Source: Spongospora subterranea f. sp. subterranea (Eukaryota > Endomyxa: Phytomyxea > Phytomyxea > Plasmodiophorida). Taken from it: a stretch of 64,000 nucleotides of DNA. Location of the stretch: contig JAUGWO010000034.1 of assembly GCA_049724395.1 (NCBI GenBank), positions 1 to 64,000 on the forward strand, written 5' to 3'. How positions within the stretch are numbered: the stretch's first letter is position 1; each line of letters opens with the position of its first letter. The position numbers and the translations under genes were made by a program. The notes under the pieces are model-generated. The model had not been told where the DNA came from. It saw only the letters and a program-made list of their open reading frames with translations, and did no database searches. Below are positions 35,953-46,914 of this stretch, piece by piece.

Positions 35953-37170
35953 TTGAGTCGGTTCATGATTGATAAGCCAGGCTGCGCAATTGACCAGACG
36001 CAATTCACACAGGTCTGTGAAGAACTCTTGACACGCGTGCCACGATTGTCACCCTTGCCACGCAAACTTGACCCGACAAGGTGGCGTAACGGGCGTAACC
36101 ACATCAAGGTTGATCTGACGTCGAAATCAATTCTTGGACAGAGACTCCAGCTTAGTTTGAAGTTAGGCGGTTAACAGATCGGGTTCATTATTACTGATCT
36201 ATCAGGATTGAGACTCCCCGACTCCAAGACCTTGATTGCTTGTGAATTGTTTTTGAGGGAGGACAAGCTCGCTGAGCTTTTTTTCGTTGCGATCAATCAT
36301 GATCGAGGGAATCGTGTGGAAAATTCAAAGGAAGAGCGATTGTGCCCTGATCGCCAACAAATATGCCGCCTTTTGGAATGGAATAAACCATCCCTATGAG
36401 GAGCTTTTGACAGACAGATCTGCGCTTTTGAATTCGTTACTCAAAAACAACTTTTCGGTGTCATTGATCGTCGAGCGGTGCGATTAGTACCGTCAAGACG
36501 CTGAGCGTTGCTGAAAAGGAGCGAAACCTCAGGCAAGTCGTGTCAATGTGGGGGTCAATCTTCTGTCGCGATGGCCAAATGGGTCGATTCATTTAACCTG
36601 TCCAATTCTTGCCATGTAGGAAGTTGAATCGGTTGGCGACAAGGTCTTATGACAACTGTGTGCAGTGTCACCGACTCCATGTCTGTGATGTCCTCTATTA
36701 CCGCTATTTCTCGCACATAGATTGGATACCTCATGCCTTTTACTAAAAAACAACTTTTCGGTGTCATTGATCTGCTCACAGACCTGGAGCACATGGACAA
36801 GGTTGACACTTTGCTCCACCGGCTTCTCCAGCTCGGCGAGATATCATTGAAAAGTTGTTCTCGAGTCGAAAGGCATCGATGCGATCGATGAAACATCGAT
36901 GCGTTGCACACAGCTGTCATCAATCTTTTCGCCAAAAAATCCAACTTCACATCATCGCAAGAATTCGATGCATTGAACCCTGTGGTCAGAACAAAAGTGA
37001 TGCTGCTGGTTAACTACGTCCACAGAGGATTACCGCTCGATTGCACAAATATGGTCCTCTTTCGAATAACAGACAGGGCAGGCGAAACCTCGACGGTGCG
37101 GGTACAAAATCTGACGTCGATCGAGAAGCCGCAACTTGTCAAGGTGATTTACCAATCGATTAAGGATTAA
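35953..37170 (+). CDS. Uncharacterised plus-strand exons
   Basis: Coding-like frames occur at 36287-36487 (WKIQRKSDCALIANKYAAFW), about 36733-36892 (MPFTKKQLFGVIDLLTDLEH) and 36895-37170 (ends VKVIYQSIKD, TAA). Composition and conservative helices suggest exons of one gene, but confirmed splice joins are lacking and frames break between them. A 26-bp sequence AAAACAACTTTTCGGTGTCA... occurs twice, near 36445 and 36747, in two different frames, which hints at a local duplication. The gene starts close to the divergent UBL-UBA-UBR gene, so a shared promoter region is possible. No family is recognised. Confidence 0.35.
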
Positions 37171-37898
37171 AGAGAGCTGACGGCGAACGCCAGAACGTTT
37201 TTTTCATTTTGTTGTTCCGATTACAACTGCTTGACGAGCCACTTAATGTGTGCGAGAGCGATTCCCTACTGGGTACCCAAATCCACCTTTCATGCCAAAG
37301 ATTGCAACAAAAACGAACCTGCTTGTCAACAAAAAAGCTGAGCGCAATATGCATTGTCTATCTTTCCGCTTCCACAGCCTTCATTACGTGCCTGTAGTTT
37401 TAGTGTCACCAGAACCAATCTGCTGGGCGATGAAACCACATGACACCTTCCAATACTAGCCCTCAAATATTGGGTGGTGTCACACGCTATGAAGACTGTG
37501 TATTGCGTCCATAACCGTGCTCATATTTGGTATTGGGAACATATCAATGGACCCAGCCCCCCCCCCTGCTTCGACCCCACTTTTGGGGGCCCAGAGCAAC
37601 AAAGAAAGTCTTCAACAATATTTCTTCACCTGAAATTTGTGATGGGTTTAAATGACAAAAGTCTATCCTTTGAGTTGAATATGATAATGGTAGGCACAAT
37701 TCACCATGGCCGTGGGTCTAAAAGCGAAAACTGCAAAATGTGAAAAATGGGTAGAAGTTTCGTACCTGAGGTCGTTGTAGCTGGAAATCAAGTTTGTCAA
37801 TCTAGGCATAATTGAGTACGCCTCATGAGCTTACGACGCCAGCAGTGAATAGATTTTGAATTTATTATACTATTATTAAGATTAGGTATGTTTTCGTT
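37171..37898. other. Intergenic stretch
   Basis: Only short frames were seen. A poly-C run lies near 37558-37568. The 3' end of the channel gene follows. Confidence 0.5.
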
Positions 37899-40800
37899 TC
37901 AGTCGGAAAAATCGGTATCCTGGGGGGATTCCAAGCCGGCTTTTTTCGAAAAAAGGTTTTTGTAGGAAACAGAAGCCTTTAACAGCAGTGTTTGCGACTT
38001 GCTCAAAGATGTTCTGGACGTCTTCTTCCTGTGAGATGTTGCAGAGTCAGATGTGGAACTGGTGTCTTCTGTTGGTGCTCGAATGTCCTGGCCTCCAGCT
38101 GAATCTAAGGTTGCTGCGATATTAAAGTTGATCAGCCTGTATAGGGTATTTGGTGCCACCCTGAAATGATACTTTACATTGTGTCATCAAGAGGTGAATG
38201 CGCTAGCTTACTTTGGACGTTCGTCCGCGGTCTCGCTCCTGGGATTATTCAGTGCGACTTTCTCTGAATTGTGGTTATTTGGGGATAGTATGCCAAGGGC
38301 GCGCAGGTTGCCTTTCGCCAATAAGGAATCAGCGAATAAAATGGCGTTTTTCTCAGTGCAATTGAGACGTCGAGCAATGAATGTGAACAGTTCCTTGCCC
38401 GTATGTAAATTAACGCTCACGGGAGAGTCAACGTTCAGTATGTAAAAGTTGTCGGCTACCATCATATCCATCATGTTGAGGATGGCCTAAAAAACGCGCA
38501 AATCAACACTTTCCAATTAACAAAAATAATTCTATCAGTACCTCATGTGCGCTGTCTTTATCATGCGGCGGGTCTATCAGTTCATTCACGATTTTCATTT
38601 GATCTTCTTCGCTGAACGATTCAAGAGCTTGTTCTAACGCGTCAGCAGTCAGTGTTGCCAATGTGCATCCTAACTTCAACTCAGTCCTCGTTTATTTGAC
38701 CAGGACACAGCTCATACCTGTATTTGTGCGAACTGAAGTATCACGTAAACCTATCTTGTTTAGTATCGCCTCTTCCCCGAAAAAGGAGCCTGGACCCATA
38801 TAGAAGCTGTCATTGCCGCTATGGGACAAGGCCACTATGCCTGGATGATTGATTTGAGAAAAAAATTTACACAAGAGACGTTGGCTTTTTACCATCCAAA
38901 ATAATGTACATATTGCTGCCCATCTCGGATTTTCTGTAAACGTACTCTTGGGCAGGTATGCACATATAATCAAAGCATTCCAAAATGCTTTGGATCAGGT
39001 TCTCGGACAACTCCGAGAACATGGGCACCTGCCGAACGTACTGTAAAGTTACATGCTCAAGTACACGCAAGCGCAAAGCCCTTGGCAAATCTGAGATTGC
39101 TCCTTTCAAGCCAATGCCTTGAGTACCTACGAACCAGAATTGAGGCTCGGGTTTCATTGCAATGTTAAGCAATACCAACATTCCCAGCGGTAATCTAGAT
39201 ATGACCGCACTCGCCGTTGAAGGGACAGTGGGACTTTTTTATAGTTCATGAAATTGTTAATGTTGTCGACGTCGAGTTGATGAATAAAATGCAATGGGTT
39301 GAAGTGTGCGACTAAAACGCTGATTTCACCGATTAAGTACGCAACACCGAATAGACCCAACATGGAGGAAAGGATCAGAAATACAAGCTCCAACTCCGAT
39401 TCGGGGAAAGCTGGGAGAAGTTAGCTAACCATTATACACTGGTTGATTCGAACCTTGAGGTTTATTCCCTCTTCCTGTTAAAATTTTTAACGTGAGAAGA
39501 GTGGCTATGCTGTATTGTTGAAAAAGCGATTGGTGCTGTACATCAAGAGACGGAAGAAACGCTGCGTTGGGATCACACATTTAATTTTCAATTCAAAGAA
39601 AACCCACATATTCCAACCTTCGTCGTCACGTGCGAAACCTTGGATTTTGGCCATTCCAAAATAGCAACAAGACACCAGATGGGTAATAAGACAGAAAGAC
39701 GTTACCGACATCATGAGCTTCGTCAGAGTGGTATTTGACCGAACATTCTCCTTGGCCACAAAATACCGGAAAAGACCAACTAGACGTGGTACTCGTAAAA
39801 GCGGATCAGTTATTGATACTACGTGAATTGGCAGCAACGCGATCAAGTCAACCGCGAACGTTCCTAAGTTGAAATAGGCTAGGTCAATATTACCTTTAGA
39901 ATATGTGTTAGTCCGTTTAACCTGTAAAGTAATCCTTTGCGATGGCATTTCTCGAGTAGACTAGTTCTCCATTTAGGGAGTATTGTTGATGAAAATGAGC
40001 AATTATACAAATCAGGGAAATTATGTCCACAAAAGCATCAATAATAAGCGCGCTTAACAATAACGGCCCTTCAACCTCAAACCCCTGCAGGATATAAATT
40101 CCATTAATTATAACTGATGGGTGTGCATCGCTAAGCACTGACAATTCGCAGCAAAATAATAAACGCGTTGTACAGTGCAATAGACTTTTGGGCGCTGGCT
40201 AATAGGCTGCCAGCAAAAGAACGGGGACTAAATAAAGGCAGCCGACAACGTTTGCCACGATCTTTATCTTCAAACAAGTTGTCGTTCCCTTTGCCTTTTT
40301 GTCTGCCTCCCTTCCCTAACAATTTTCAATAACTTGATGAACCGCTTCGGTTACGACAAAAAATACCTTTCGCCATTTTTGCCATGAATGCTGCTTCAAT
40401 TGGAAACGCTGCCAATACCGCCTTAACATCGTTGGTTTCCAAAACAAACAATTGGCAGAACGTTCTCGCAACGTAGGAATTTGACACGACGGCTTGCGAC
40501 CGAAGGACCTCATCACCAAACATTTCCCCGATTCTGGTTAACAGTAAATGAATGCCGGACGACGTAAAGTTGGGTTTGATCCTTGACGTTCTCTACATCG
40601 TAGTATCCTTTACGAATAACCTCTCGAACCGAAAACTTGAATGGTGTGAGAAATTGACAATAAATCGGGGTTTAACTGTTATAAACCGCATACTATGATT
40701 GACGATACATTAACACTGTTATAAACCGCATACTATGATTGACGATACATTAACACTGTTATAAACCGCATACTATGATTGACGATACATTAACACTGTT

Positions 40801-43627
40801 ATAAACCGCATACTATGATTGACGATACATTAACACTGTTATAAACCGCATACTATGATTAACGATACATTAACACTGTTATAAACCGCATACTATGATT
40901 AACGATACATTAACACTGTTATAAACCGCATACTATGATTAACGATACATTAACACTGTTATAAACCGCATACTATGATTAACGATACATTAACACTGTT
41001 ATAGACCCGCATACTATGATTAACGATACATTATTGAACCCTGTTATAAACTGTAGTGTCTCTAGCAGTGATCGCTGCAAGTGCGTTATGATACGTAACA
41101 TATTGCATTTCTTGACGATTGTGTAGTTGAGGTGGTGATCAATTGTGAATTCACCTTAGAACGTTGACAGACACTCCTCGGCGGGAAATGACGTCCACGA
41201 CGCCATGGTTGATGAAACAAATACCGAATGCGGGCTGTCCTTCTACAAGTATGTTTTCTCCAGGCGAACGTACAACCATTCCCATTCGTTTAGCTAGCTC
41301 GCTCAATACGGACGCTGGCATGCGTTCGAAAAATTCCACCTTAGGGCAAACTGTTTAATCGAGGTCATGACTGTTGTTCAGGAAAAACCTTGCTGAGATG
41401 ATTCCGGTAAATAAAGGACGAGACGTCAACCCCAATGCACACTGGGAGCGTTTGTAAAACGGAAGCAGCATCAAACCCTCTCATTGATTCCCACGTGTAT
41501 CTAACAGATAATCAATTCTGTTGGTCAAACTCACAATCCCCGAATACCTGTAGAATTCCAGCAAATCAAAGCCAAGTTCGTTGGGAATCTGGTGAGTTTC
41601 AATGAATCGCTCCATGATCAACAGCCTCAAGTCTAAATTTTCCTTGCGGGCAGTTCTCCTGTATAATTTGAAATTTATCGGCGGTGGCGAAAATTACCCG
41701 AAAACACTAACCTGGAAACCCAATCTCCAGTACGACCGATTACATAAGCAAACAGAAACGTCCCGCCCAAAAAAACTAACGTGGTGAATAGGTACTGTAA
41801 ATCGCTTTGCGGTTTTGGAGTTTCACGAAATCCCTATAATCGACAAGTCGTTAGATGGGGTTTGGCGATTCAAATGATTGAACTGACTGTCATAACGTCC
41901 AATGCCCACGACAGACTATGCAGATACTTATGCTGCAAGCTGCTGTGTAATACTTCAGGTTCCATCTTCCATCCATCATTATCATCGCCGCCAAGCACAC
42001 TGAACGACAAATATGCACATGCTACAATATGGGCTACAAACATTGACATTCCGGCCAATTGGATGATCCCTGAACATACAGCTGTTTGAGCTCATAGCAA
42101 ATAACTAAACTCGAACTGAATGTAACCGTTTTCCGACGAGTCGTGAATCCGTTTGCTAAGTAATCGGATAAACCGAAGCGTTCTAATCACACGAATCGTG
42201 AACGTCATCGGAAGTTGCATTGCTAATACGAATATGTCCTTAACGAACCAATAATGGGCTATTTGACGCTAACACCCTATGGAAAATGAGACATACCAAG
42301 AAAAACGGCAGCATAGATACGAGATCTTGGACCAGGTTCGACCGAGCATACATTCTTGTCAACGTTGATCTATCTGTGATCAGCTCCCCTTTCAGATATA
42401 TACCCTGTAGGACGCATCAAAATTGTCAATCGCTTTATTGGCTTGGGCATCTTACGGTTCGCAATAGGATCAAGACGCTGGTGGTGAAGGCGCAGTCGAT
42501 GAGCAGATCCAAAACAACCAGGGTGGGATTACCGTCACCCCCTTTGAATACGAATATCTCAAATGGGACAACAACAGCATTGTACCAGACAATGAACTGC
42601 AGTAAGGTCAATGTGTATCGAACCACCAAAGAATAAGGCAAAATTGCCCCATTCTTCCAACTGTATCCAATCAACATCAACACTACTCCAATTCCATCGG
42701 ATTTTGATCTCACATACCCTATTATAAGTGGGCGTTGCATAGTATCGACCATATATTGGGCCACATTATCAATGGAAATTGCACGACCGCGAAACACTCC
42801 TTTTTCACGACCGGTCTTCTGTGGTACCGCGACTGTGGTGGCTTTCTCTCCAGATTGTTCCTCGGTTTCGTTTATTGTCTTCTCTTTACGCAACGGCTCT
42901 ACGGTTCCTACCGCTTTTTGCGTCGTCGGCCCTTTTGACTACGAACACATCAATTAGCCGAGCGACAGCGCAAAGACTGAATTCCTACCTCGTATTTATC
43001 GCCATAAGAACCTTCAGGATCGTCACTGTTCGGCATAATCTAATCGTGTTGCCATAAAAAAGTTAACCGCTATGAAAACGAGCAACAAGTTTTTACCATT
43101 GCAGGTTCTTCATTGGTAGGCAACAGATTAGTTTCGTTCTCTGGGTTGAGTTGTGATATATCAATACGGTCGAACGGTGCTGGTATGTTCATATCTTGCA
43201 TTGTGTTCTGCAGCCAAACGCGAATTGTTTTTGATTGTGGATTGGCCCGGCAATACACACACTGTTAACCGACCTTTGCATGAACCTGGAAAGCCTCGAA
43301 AACGGCGGCCCGGCTACCCCGTCGCCACACACCACCATGATTTCTGTCAATCGTGTCAGGCATATGATATATCCCCTGGGCGCTAATCGGTTGAATGGCT
43401 GTAAGCTGCAAACGAGGACAGCCAATGCCTGTCGCCACCGCAGATGACCTTCGTGATAGTTTCTCGCTGTCGGAATCCATCTGCATGCTGTGTCTTCTTG
43501 ATACTATCGCTTTGGCAGAGCTGGCCGATGTCCGCCTATTGTCAACCTGTTGTTCATCGACAATTCCTCCGTCGGATCCGTTATTTCCCTTTAAAGGTCC
43601 ACCAGCATTATTCACGACCACCGACAT
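37899..43627 (-). CDS. Tandem (two-unit) cyclic-nucleotide-gated-type channel
   Basis: The minus-strand gene starts at ATG 43627 and stops at TGA 37899. Unit A: a charged N-terminus (43.6-42.75 kb), S1-S2 (42.7-42.45 kb), an Arg-rich S4 RVIRTLRFIRLLSKR near 42.17 kb, pore YLHSLSWALDVMT joined to GFRETPKP near 41.8-41.9 kb, S6, C-linker and a cNBD split over 41.34-41.15 and 40.6-40.37 kb. A 51-nt in-frame intron (40316-40366) joins this to a basic linker and unit B. Unit B: S1-S2 (40.2-39.95 kb), weaker S4 LLRVPRLVGLFRYF, pore YSIATLLTLKILTGRGNKPQ, S6, and a cNBD with FGEEAILNKIGLRDTSVR. Unit B has no ATG of its own before S1. The protein is about 1,400 residues, in the plasma or flagellar membrane. 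Several exon edges are approximate. Confidence 0.75.
40681..41037. repeat. 40-bp intronic minisatellite, 9 copies
   Basis: The unit ATAAACCGCATACTATGATT + GACGATACATTAACACTGTT repeats at exact 40-bp spacing from 40681. The first four units read GATTGACG, the next five GATTAACG, and the last is diverged. The array lies inside the intron that splits the nucleotide-binding domain of channel unit A, making that intron about 500 nt in a gene whose other introns are near 50 nt. Confidence 0.95.
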
Positions 43628-44460
43628 TAGTCGGTTTAGCCAGAAGGATCGAGCCCGAGACTGTACCTTCCTCCACTATTTGAGACTAATGTACTTTAGA
43701 TCGTACTATAACCATATTATGACCATTTAATTACACTAATGTCTTCATTGTTCTTTGACTCTCAATCCAGAAACCTTCGACCGGCAGCACATCTTCCCTA
43801 TTCTTGCGACCAACAACAACGAAAAATGTGCTATACAATCATTGAAAGGGAAAGTCAACACAGCCCACCAAGCAACTGGTACATGGCATGCCAATATAGC
43901 AGAACGTGAAGACGACGACTCCAGAAACTACTGATTTTCATGGTTAACCATTTGCCCAGTCTAAAAAACGCTCGCAGCGCGAACCAAGCCGGATACTGAC
44001 TAAAATGAACAAAGGAAACAAGATGGCAATAAGTTTCTCTGATTGAGGAGCCATCATCATGGTCGGCATTGCAGCACTAGTTTCCAGAACCATGCGGTGC
44101 ATTGTCATGGGCGATAACGATAAAACAAAAATGCCAATTGAAGAAATTTCAGGGCTCATGTTGGTGCCATACTCCTCTTCTTGGTAGGGCATGTAAAAAT
44201 TTGTAGACGGCAGACGATATGGTAAACAATCGTGGACCACACGATTGTTTAGACAGCATTCACGATGATCGAAATGCAGGTGATCATCGTTACGTTTTCC
44301 GATCTCCTTCAATAAAGAGGCGCTTCAAGTACAGAATGCTCTCTCCGAATTTCTACAGCGACAGGAGCGTGAGTTCCATGATCACTGTCATTAACCCAGA
44401 TCATCAGAGTTCTTAGAGTTTTTTAGGATTTTCATTGAAAAGCAAAACAGACTAATCGAT
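43628..44460 (-). CDS. Possible small membrane protein
   Basis: A minus-strand frame at 43944-44309 reads like coding sequence (PYQEEEYGTNMSPEISSIGI) and ends with a hydrophobic helix EKLIAILFPLFILVSIRLGS followed by a short tail and stop. The frame lacks an ATG at its upper end, so an upstream exon near 44.35-44.41 kb is likely (MTVIMELTLLSL). No family was recognised. It lies divergently next to the seven-helix protein gene. The rest of the interval, 43628-43943, shows nothing definite. Confidence 0.35.
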
Positions 44461-44517
44461 AATAATTTGTTATCACAATACGCAAAACGAGCATAATGGC
44501 GCCCATTTTGTAAGAAA

Positions 44518-45873
44518 ATGAGAGTACCCAGTGATCGATTGTGGGAAAAATGGGGAGCCCATATGGGCATTTTTCACAAAATGACCTACAGGAAGTACCT
44601 GAACCTGAATATGGCCCTGATCTGGATCATGTTCACCAAATATGCTGCTGGAATTTTGGTGAAAGATAACCCCACTAATAACACGGTCTACATTCCCAGC
44701 CACAACTATCGCCATGCGAATACCTCATTCTCCATCACGGCACCGATCATCATCATGCCCGAGGTCGGTTTCAAACTCGGACCGGAAGTCGTCGGGCACG
44801 TTGTTGTGTTCAACGTGCCTCCGGCCGCGATTGGACGATTATACTCGATTGCCGAGCAATGTCTCGCCCATAAATGTGCTGGGATCGTTACTGCAGCAGC
44901 AACAGGTCCATACAGGGGCTGGTTTCCTGTCTTCTACACCACCAACTCCCGCGCCTTTGCCCACGTTCCCATCGTCGAGTCCTCGCGAGTGATCGCGTCG
45001 AAAACCGCCACGATCACAATGCAATCAGATGATGACGAATCAGCGCTAGAGTTTTGGCTCTCATGGGATGTGCAACTAACGAATTCGATGGGAATTCTAT
45101 TATCATCCGCCGTCATAGTTGCGGGAATTGTCCAAACTCTGAGGTTCTTGATAACGGATCAATTCGAATTGCGAACACTCCATCTGGGAACCGCAGTCGT
45201 GATATTCTCCGAAATAATGGCCAACGTCAACCGTTTGATATATTTCCTGAATATGGGCCCGTTATGCACTAAGCCTTTCATATATGGGATTATTCGATTC
45301 TCGTCAATGTCAGGATTTGGTTGGTCGTTTCTGTCGACGACGACGCTGGCGATGTTGATCTATTGCGTTGTTAAAGATACCGATGAGCGTGCGGAAAGAT
45401 TGGCGAAATCCATCGTGTACGGTTCACTGGGGACAATATTCGTCATTATGCAAACTCTGCACCTTATTGAGTCGATATTGGAGACTGAAGCCGTTTTCCG
45501 GGTTCTTCCTCTCTGTCTACAATTACTAGGACACGCGTTCGCCTCAGGGATGTTTGCCTTCTATGGCTACCGACTCACCAATCGCTTGTCCAGCTCGGTT
45601 TTACTCCTGATTCCTGTTTGGGATGACCGGCGCCATTTATTGGCGAAACGGGTCCGAAGCAGTGGGTATTCAGGTCTGTGTGGCGTATTTGGCCAAATCG
45701 GTTTGCTGACCGTATTGGAGTACCCTCGTCTCTGGGCAATATTGTTCGCCATTGTGAGCTCGTGTATGGCATTCGAAGGGTGGAATCATATAATCGCATT
45801 ACAGCCGCGTGATTCAGCGGTGGACGACATATTTTTCAGGGGTTTCTGCAAAGGTCGTGGTGGAATTCAATAA
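44518..45873 (+). CDS. Seven-helix membrane protein with PA-like ectodomain
   Basis: A single uninterrupted frame encodes 451 residues. Residues about 25-45 are hydrophobic and may serve as signal or anchor. Residues about 60-170 resemble a protease-associated (PA) fold, with a stretch YSIAEQCLAHKCAGIVTAA of the kind that follows the PA 'A-x-x-A-G-A/I' helix. Seven hydrophobic helices follow, starting near residues 192, 222, 258, 300, 330, 380 and 405. A PA-like ectodomain followed by seven helices suggests a receptor or sorting protein of the secretory pathway. I do not recognise a named family. Lack of introns is unusual here. Confidence 0.6.
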   Translation: MRVPSDRLWEKWGAHMGIFHKMTYRKYLNLNMALIWIMFTKYAAGILVKDNPTNNTVYIPSHNYRHANTSFSITAPIIIMPEVGFKLGPEVVGHVVVFNVPPAAIGRLYSIAEQCLAHKCAGIVTAAATGPYRGWFPVFYTTNSRAFAHVPIVESSRVIASKTATITMQSDDDESALEFWLSWDVQLTNSMGILLSSAVIVAGIVQTLRFLITDQFELRTLHLGTAVVIFSEIMANVNRLIYFLNMGPLCTKPFIYGIIRFSSMSGFGWSFLSTTTLAMLIYCVVKDTDERAERLAKSIVYGSLGTIFVIMQTLHLIESILETEAVFRVLPLCLQLLGHAFASGMFAFYGYRLTNRLSSSVLLLIPVWDDRRHLLAKRVRSSGYSGLCGVFGQIGLLTVLEYPRLWAILFAIVSSCMAFEGWNHIIALQPRDSAVDDIFFRGFCKGRGGIQ

Positions 45874-45964
45874 AACCCTTTAGTAATCACAATAAATATC
45901 TCGTGGTACATTATTGCTTTTTGATGAACGTTTCCCTCAAACAACATAATCTTTGGAAAAACGG

Positions 45965-46440
45965 CTAGATATCAATCCTTGTTATATTTGCGGGTGCAGC
46001 GATCGAAAATAGAGCCGCTTGCTCGCCTGATAAAATGTTTGTTAGTATCATCCAGCAGTGTAAAATTTGGATCAAAAGTATCGTGCAGCGATCGTCAAGA
46101 AGACGTGACCATGTTGTTGCAATCCAGTCAGGGGCAATTAGCCTGCCGACATATCCTGGTGAACCCTCATCAGTTGATTGGTAAAAACCGACGGTGCCAC
46201 ATTCGCTTTCTCTAGCTGAGTCCAATTCTTGAATAGACTCCTTGATATCTTCAATCGTGCAGGTTTTAACAACTAAAGCTTTAGCGGATTGGATTAGTAG
46301 TTGCTGGATATTGCCAAACTTCTAGACATCCACGTACTGATTGCTTAACAAAACGAATCTGCTGGAACTCTGTTCACGTTCTAATATATCTGACTCCAGC
46401 TTTTGATTGTAGAGATATTCCTGAGTATCAAACAAATCAA
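45965..46440 (-). CDS. Hypothetical protein exons
   Basis: The minus-strand frame 45965-46305 reads TCTIEDIKESIQELDSARES and ends NITRIDI. An upstream frame near 46320-46430 reads EYLYNQKLESDILEREQSSS. Both look coding, but they are joined by a stretch with stops and no clean GT-AG join in phase. The two may be exons of one gene lying 3' of, and in the same direction as, SERP1/RAMP4. No domain was recognised. Confidence 0.35.
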
Positions 46441-46500
46441 AAATTTACGAGGTGGGTTTGAGCCGAAAACATTTTTCAACTCGATTTCGCCATCCGTGTC

Positions 46501-46689
46501 CTAGCCCATTCTAAGAAAAAGTTGGCCGAACAAGACAAAACAAACACCGACAGCCCAAGAAGACGTGTACTTTCGTCTTTTTGGAGAAGTAGTTTTTCTG
46601 ATTTTTCCCCTTTTGGTTGCGACATCGGTGTTGGATTTACCCTTGTTTTTCGTTGGTTTCCGAGCGTGGCTGGCGAAAACCGGTTCCAT
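46501..46689 (-). CDS. Stress-associated ER protein (SERP1/RAMP4 family)
   Basis: A complete 62-residue frame runs from ATG 46689 to TAG 46501. The first part is basic and polar and contains NTDVATKRGKIRKTTS, matching the family signature N-I-T-K-R-G-x-V-x-K-T. The second half is a single tail-anchor helix, WAVGVCFVLFGQLFL. Family members are 60-70 residues, so the length fits. RAMP4 sits at the Sec61 translocon with ribosome-bound nascent chains and stabilises membrane proteins in stress. Assignment is by motif and architecture. CCDC47, another translocon-associated factor, is encoded at 61.8-63.0 kb, but there is no sign that the two are linked functionally by position. Confidence 0.65.
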   Translation of the reverse strand: MEPVFASHARKPTKNKGKSNTDVATKRGKIRKTTSPKRRKYTSSWAVGVCFVLFGQLFLRMG

Positions 46690-46914
46690 TTCCCTGTTGA
46701 GGTCTGGACTTCTGAAATGCTTTAATACGGCTATGATGTTGCCTCTTTATACACCAATATGATCATATAAAACATGATAGGGCTAGACACTATATCCCTC
46801 TTCAAATCGCCAGGTCTTTAACGGTTGATATTGAACTCCGACCCGCAAATCCACTATCTCCATCTTTTCCTCTCGGACAATTTCAGACACAATAAAGTGA
46901 GTTGAAAGGGAAGA

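Noticed and set aside
39440-39470. tRNA-like TTCGAATC box
   Set aside because: No matching A-box, stems or anticodon arm; the word lies in a proposed intron of the channel gene. No tRNA or rRNA gene was found in the window.
40316-40366. Two separate adjacent channel genes
   Set aside because: Unit B has no ATG ahead of S1 and there is no intergenic space; a phase-matched 51-nt intron joins the units. Kept open as an alternative in the finding.
43241-43264. A 24-nt intron near the N-terminus of the channel gene
   Set aside because: It is bounded by GT and AG and keeps frame, but it is far below the range of the other introns, so it was not used as evidence for ultra-short introns.
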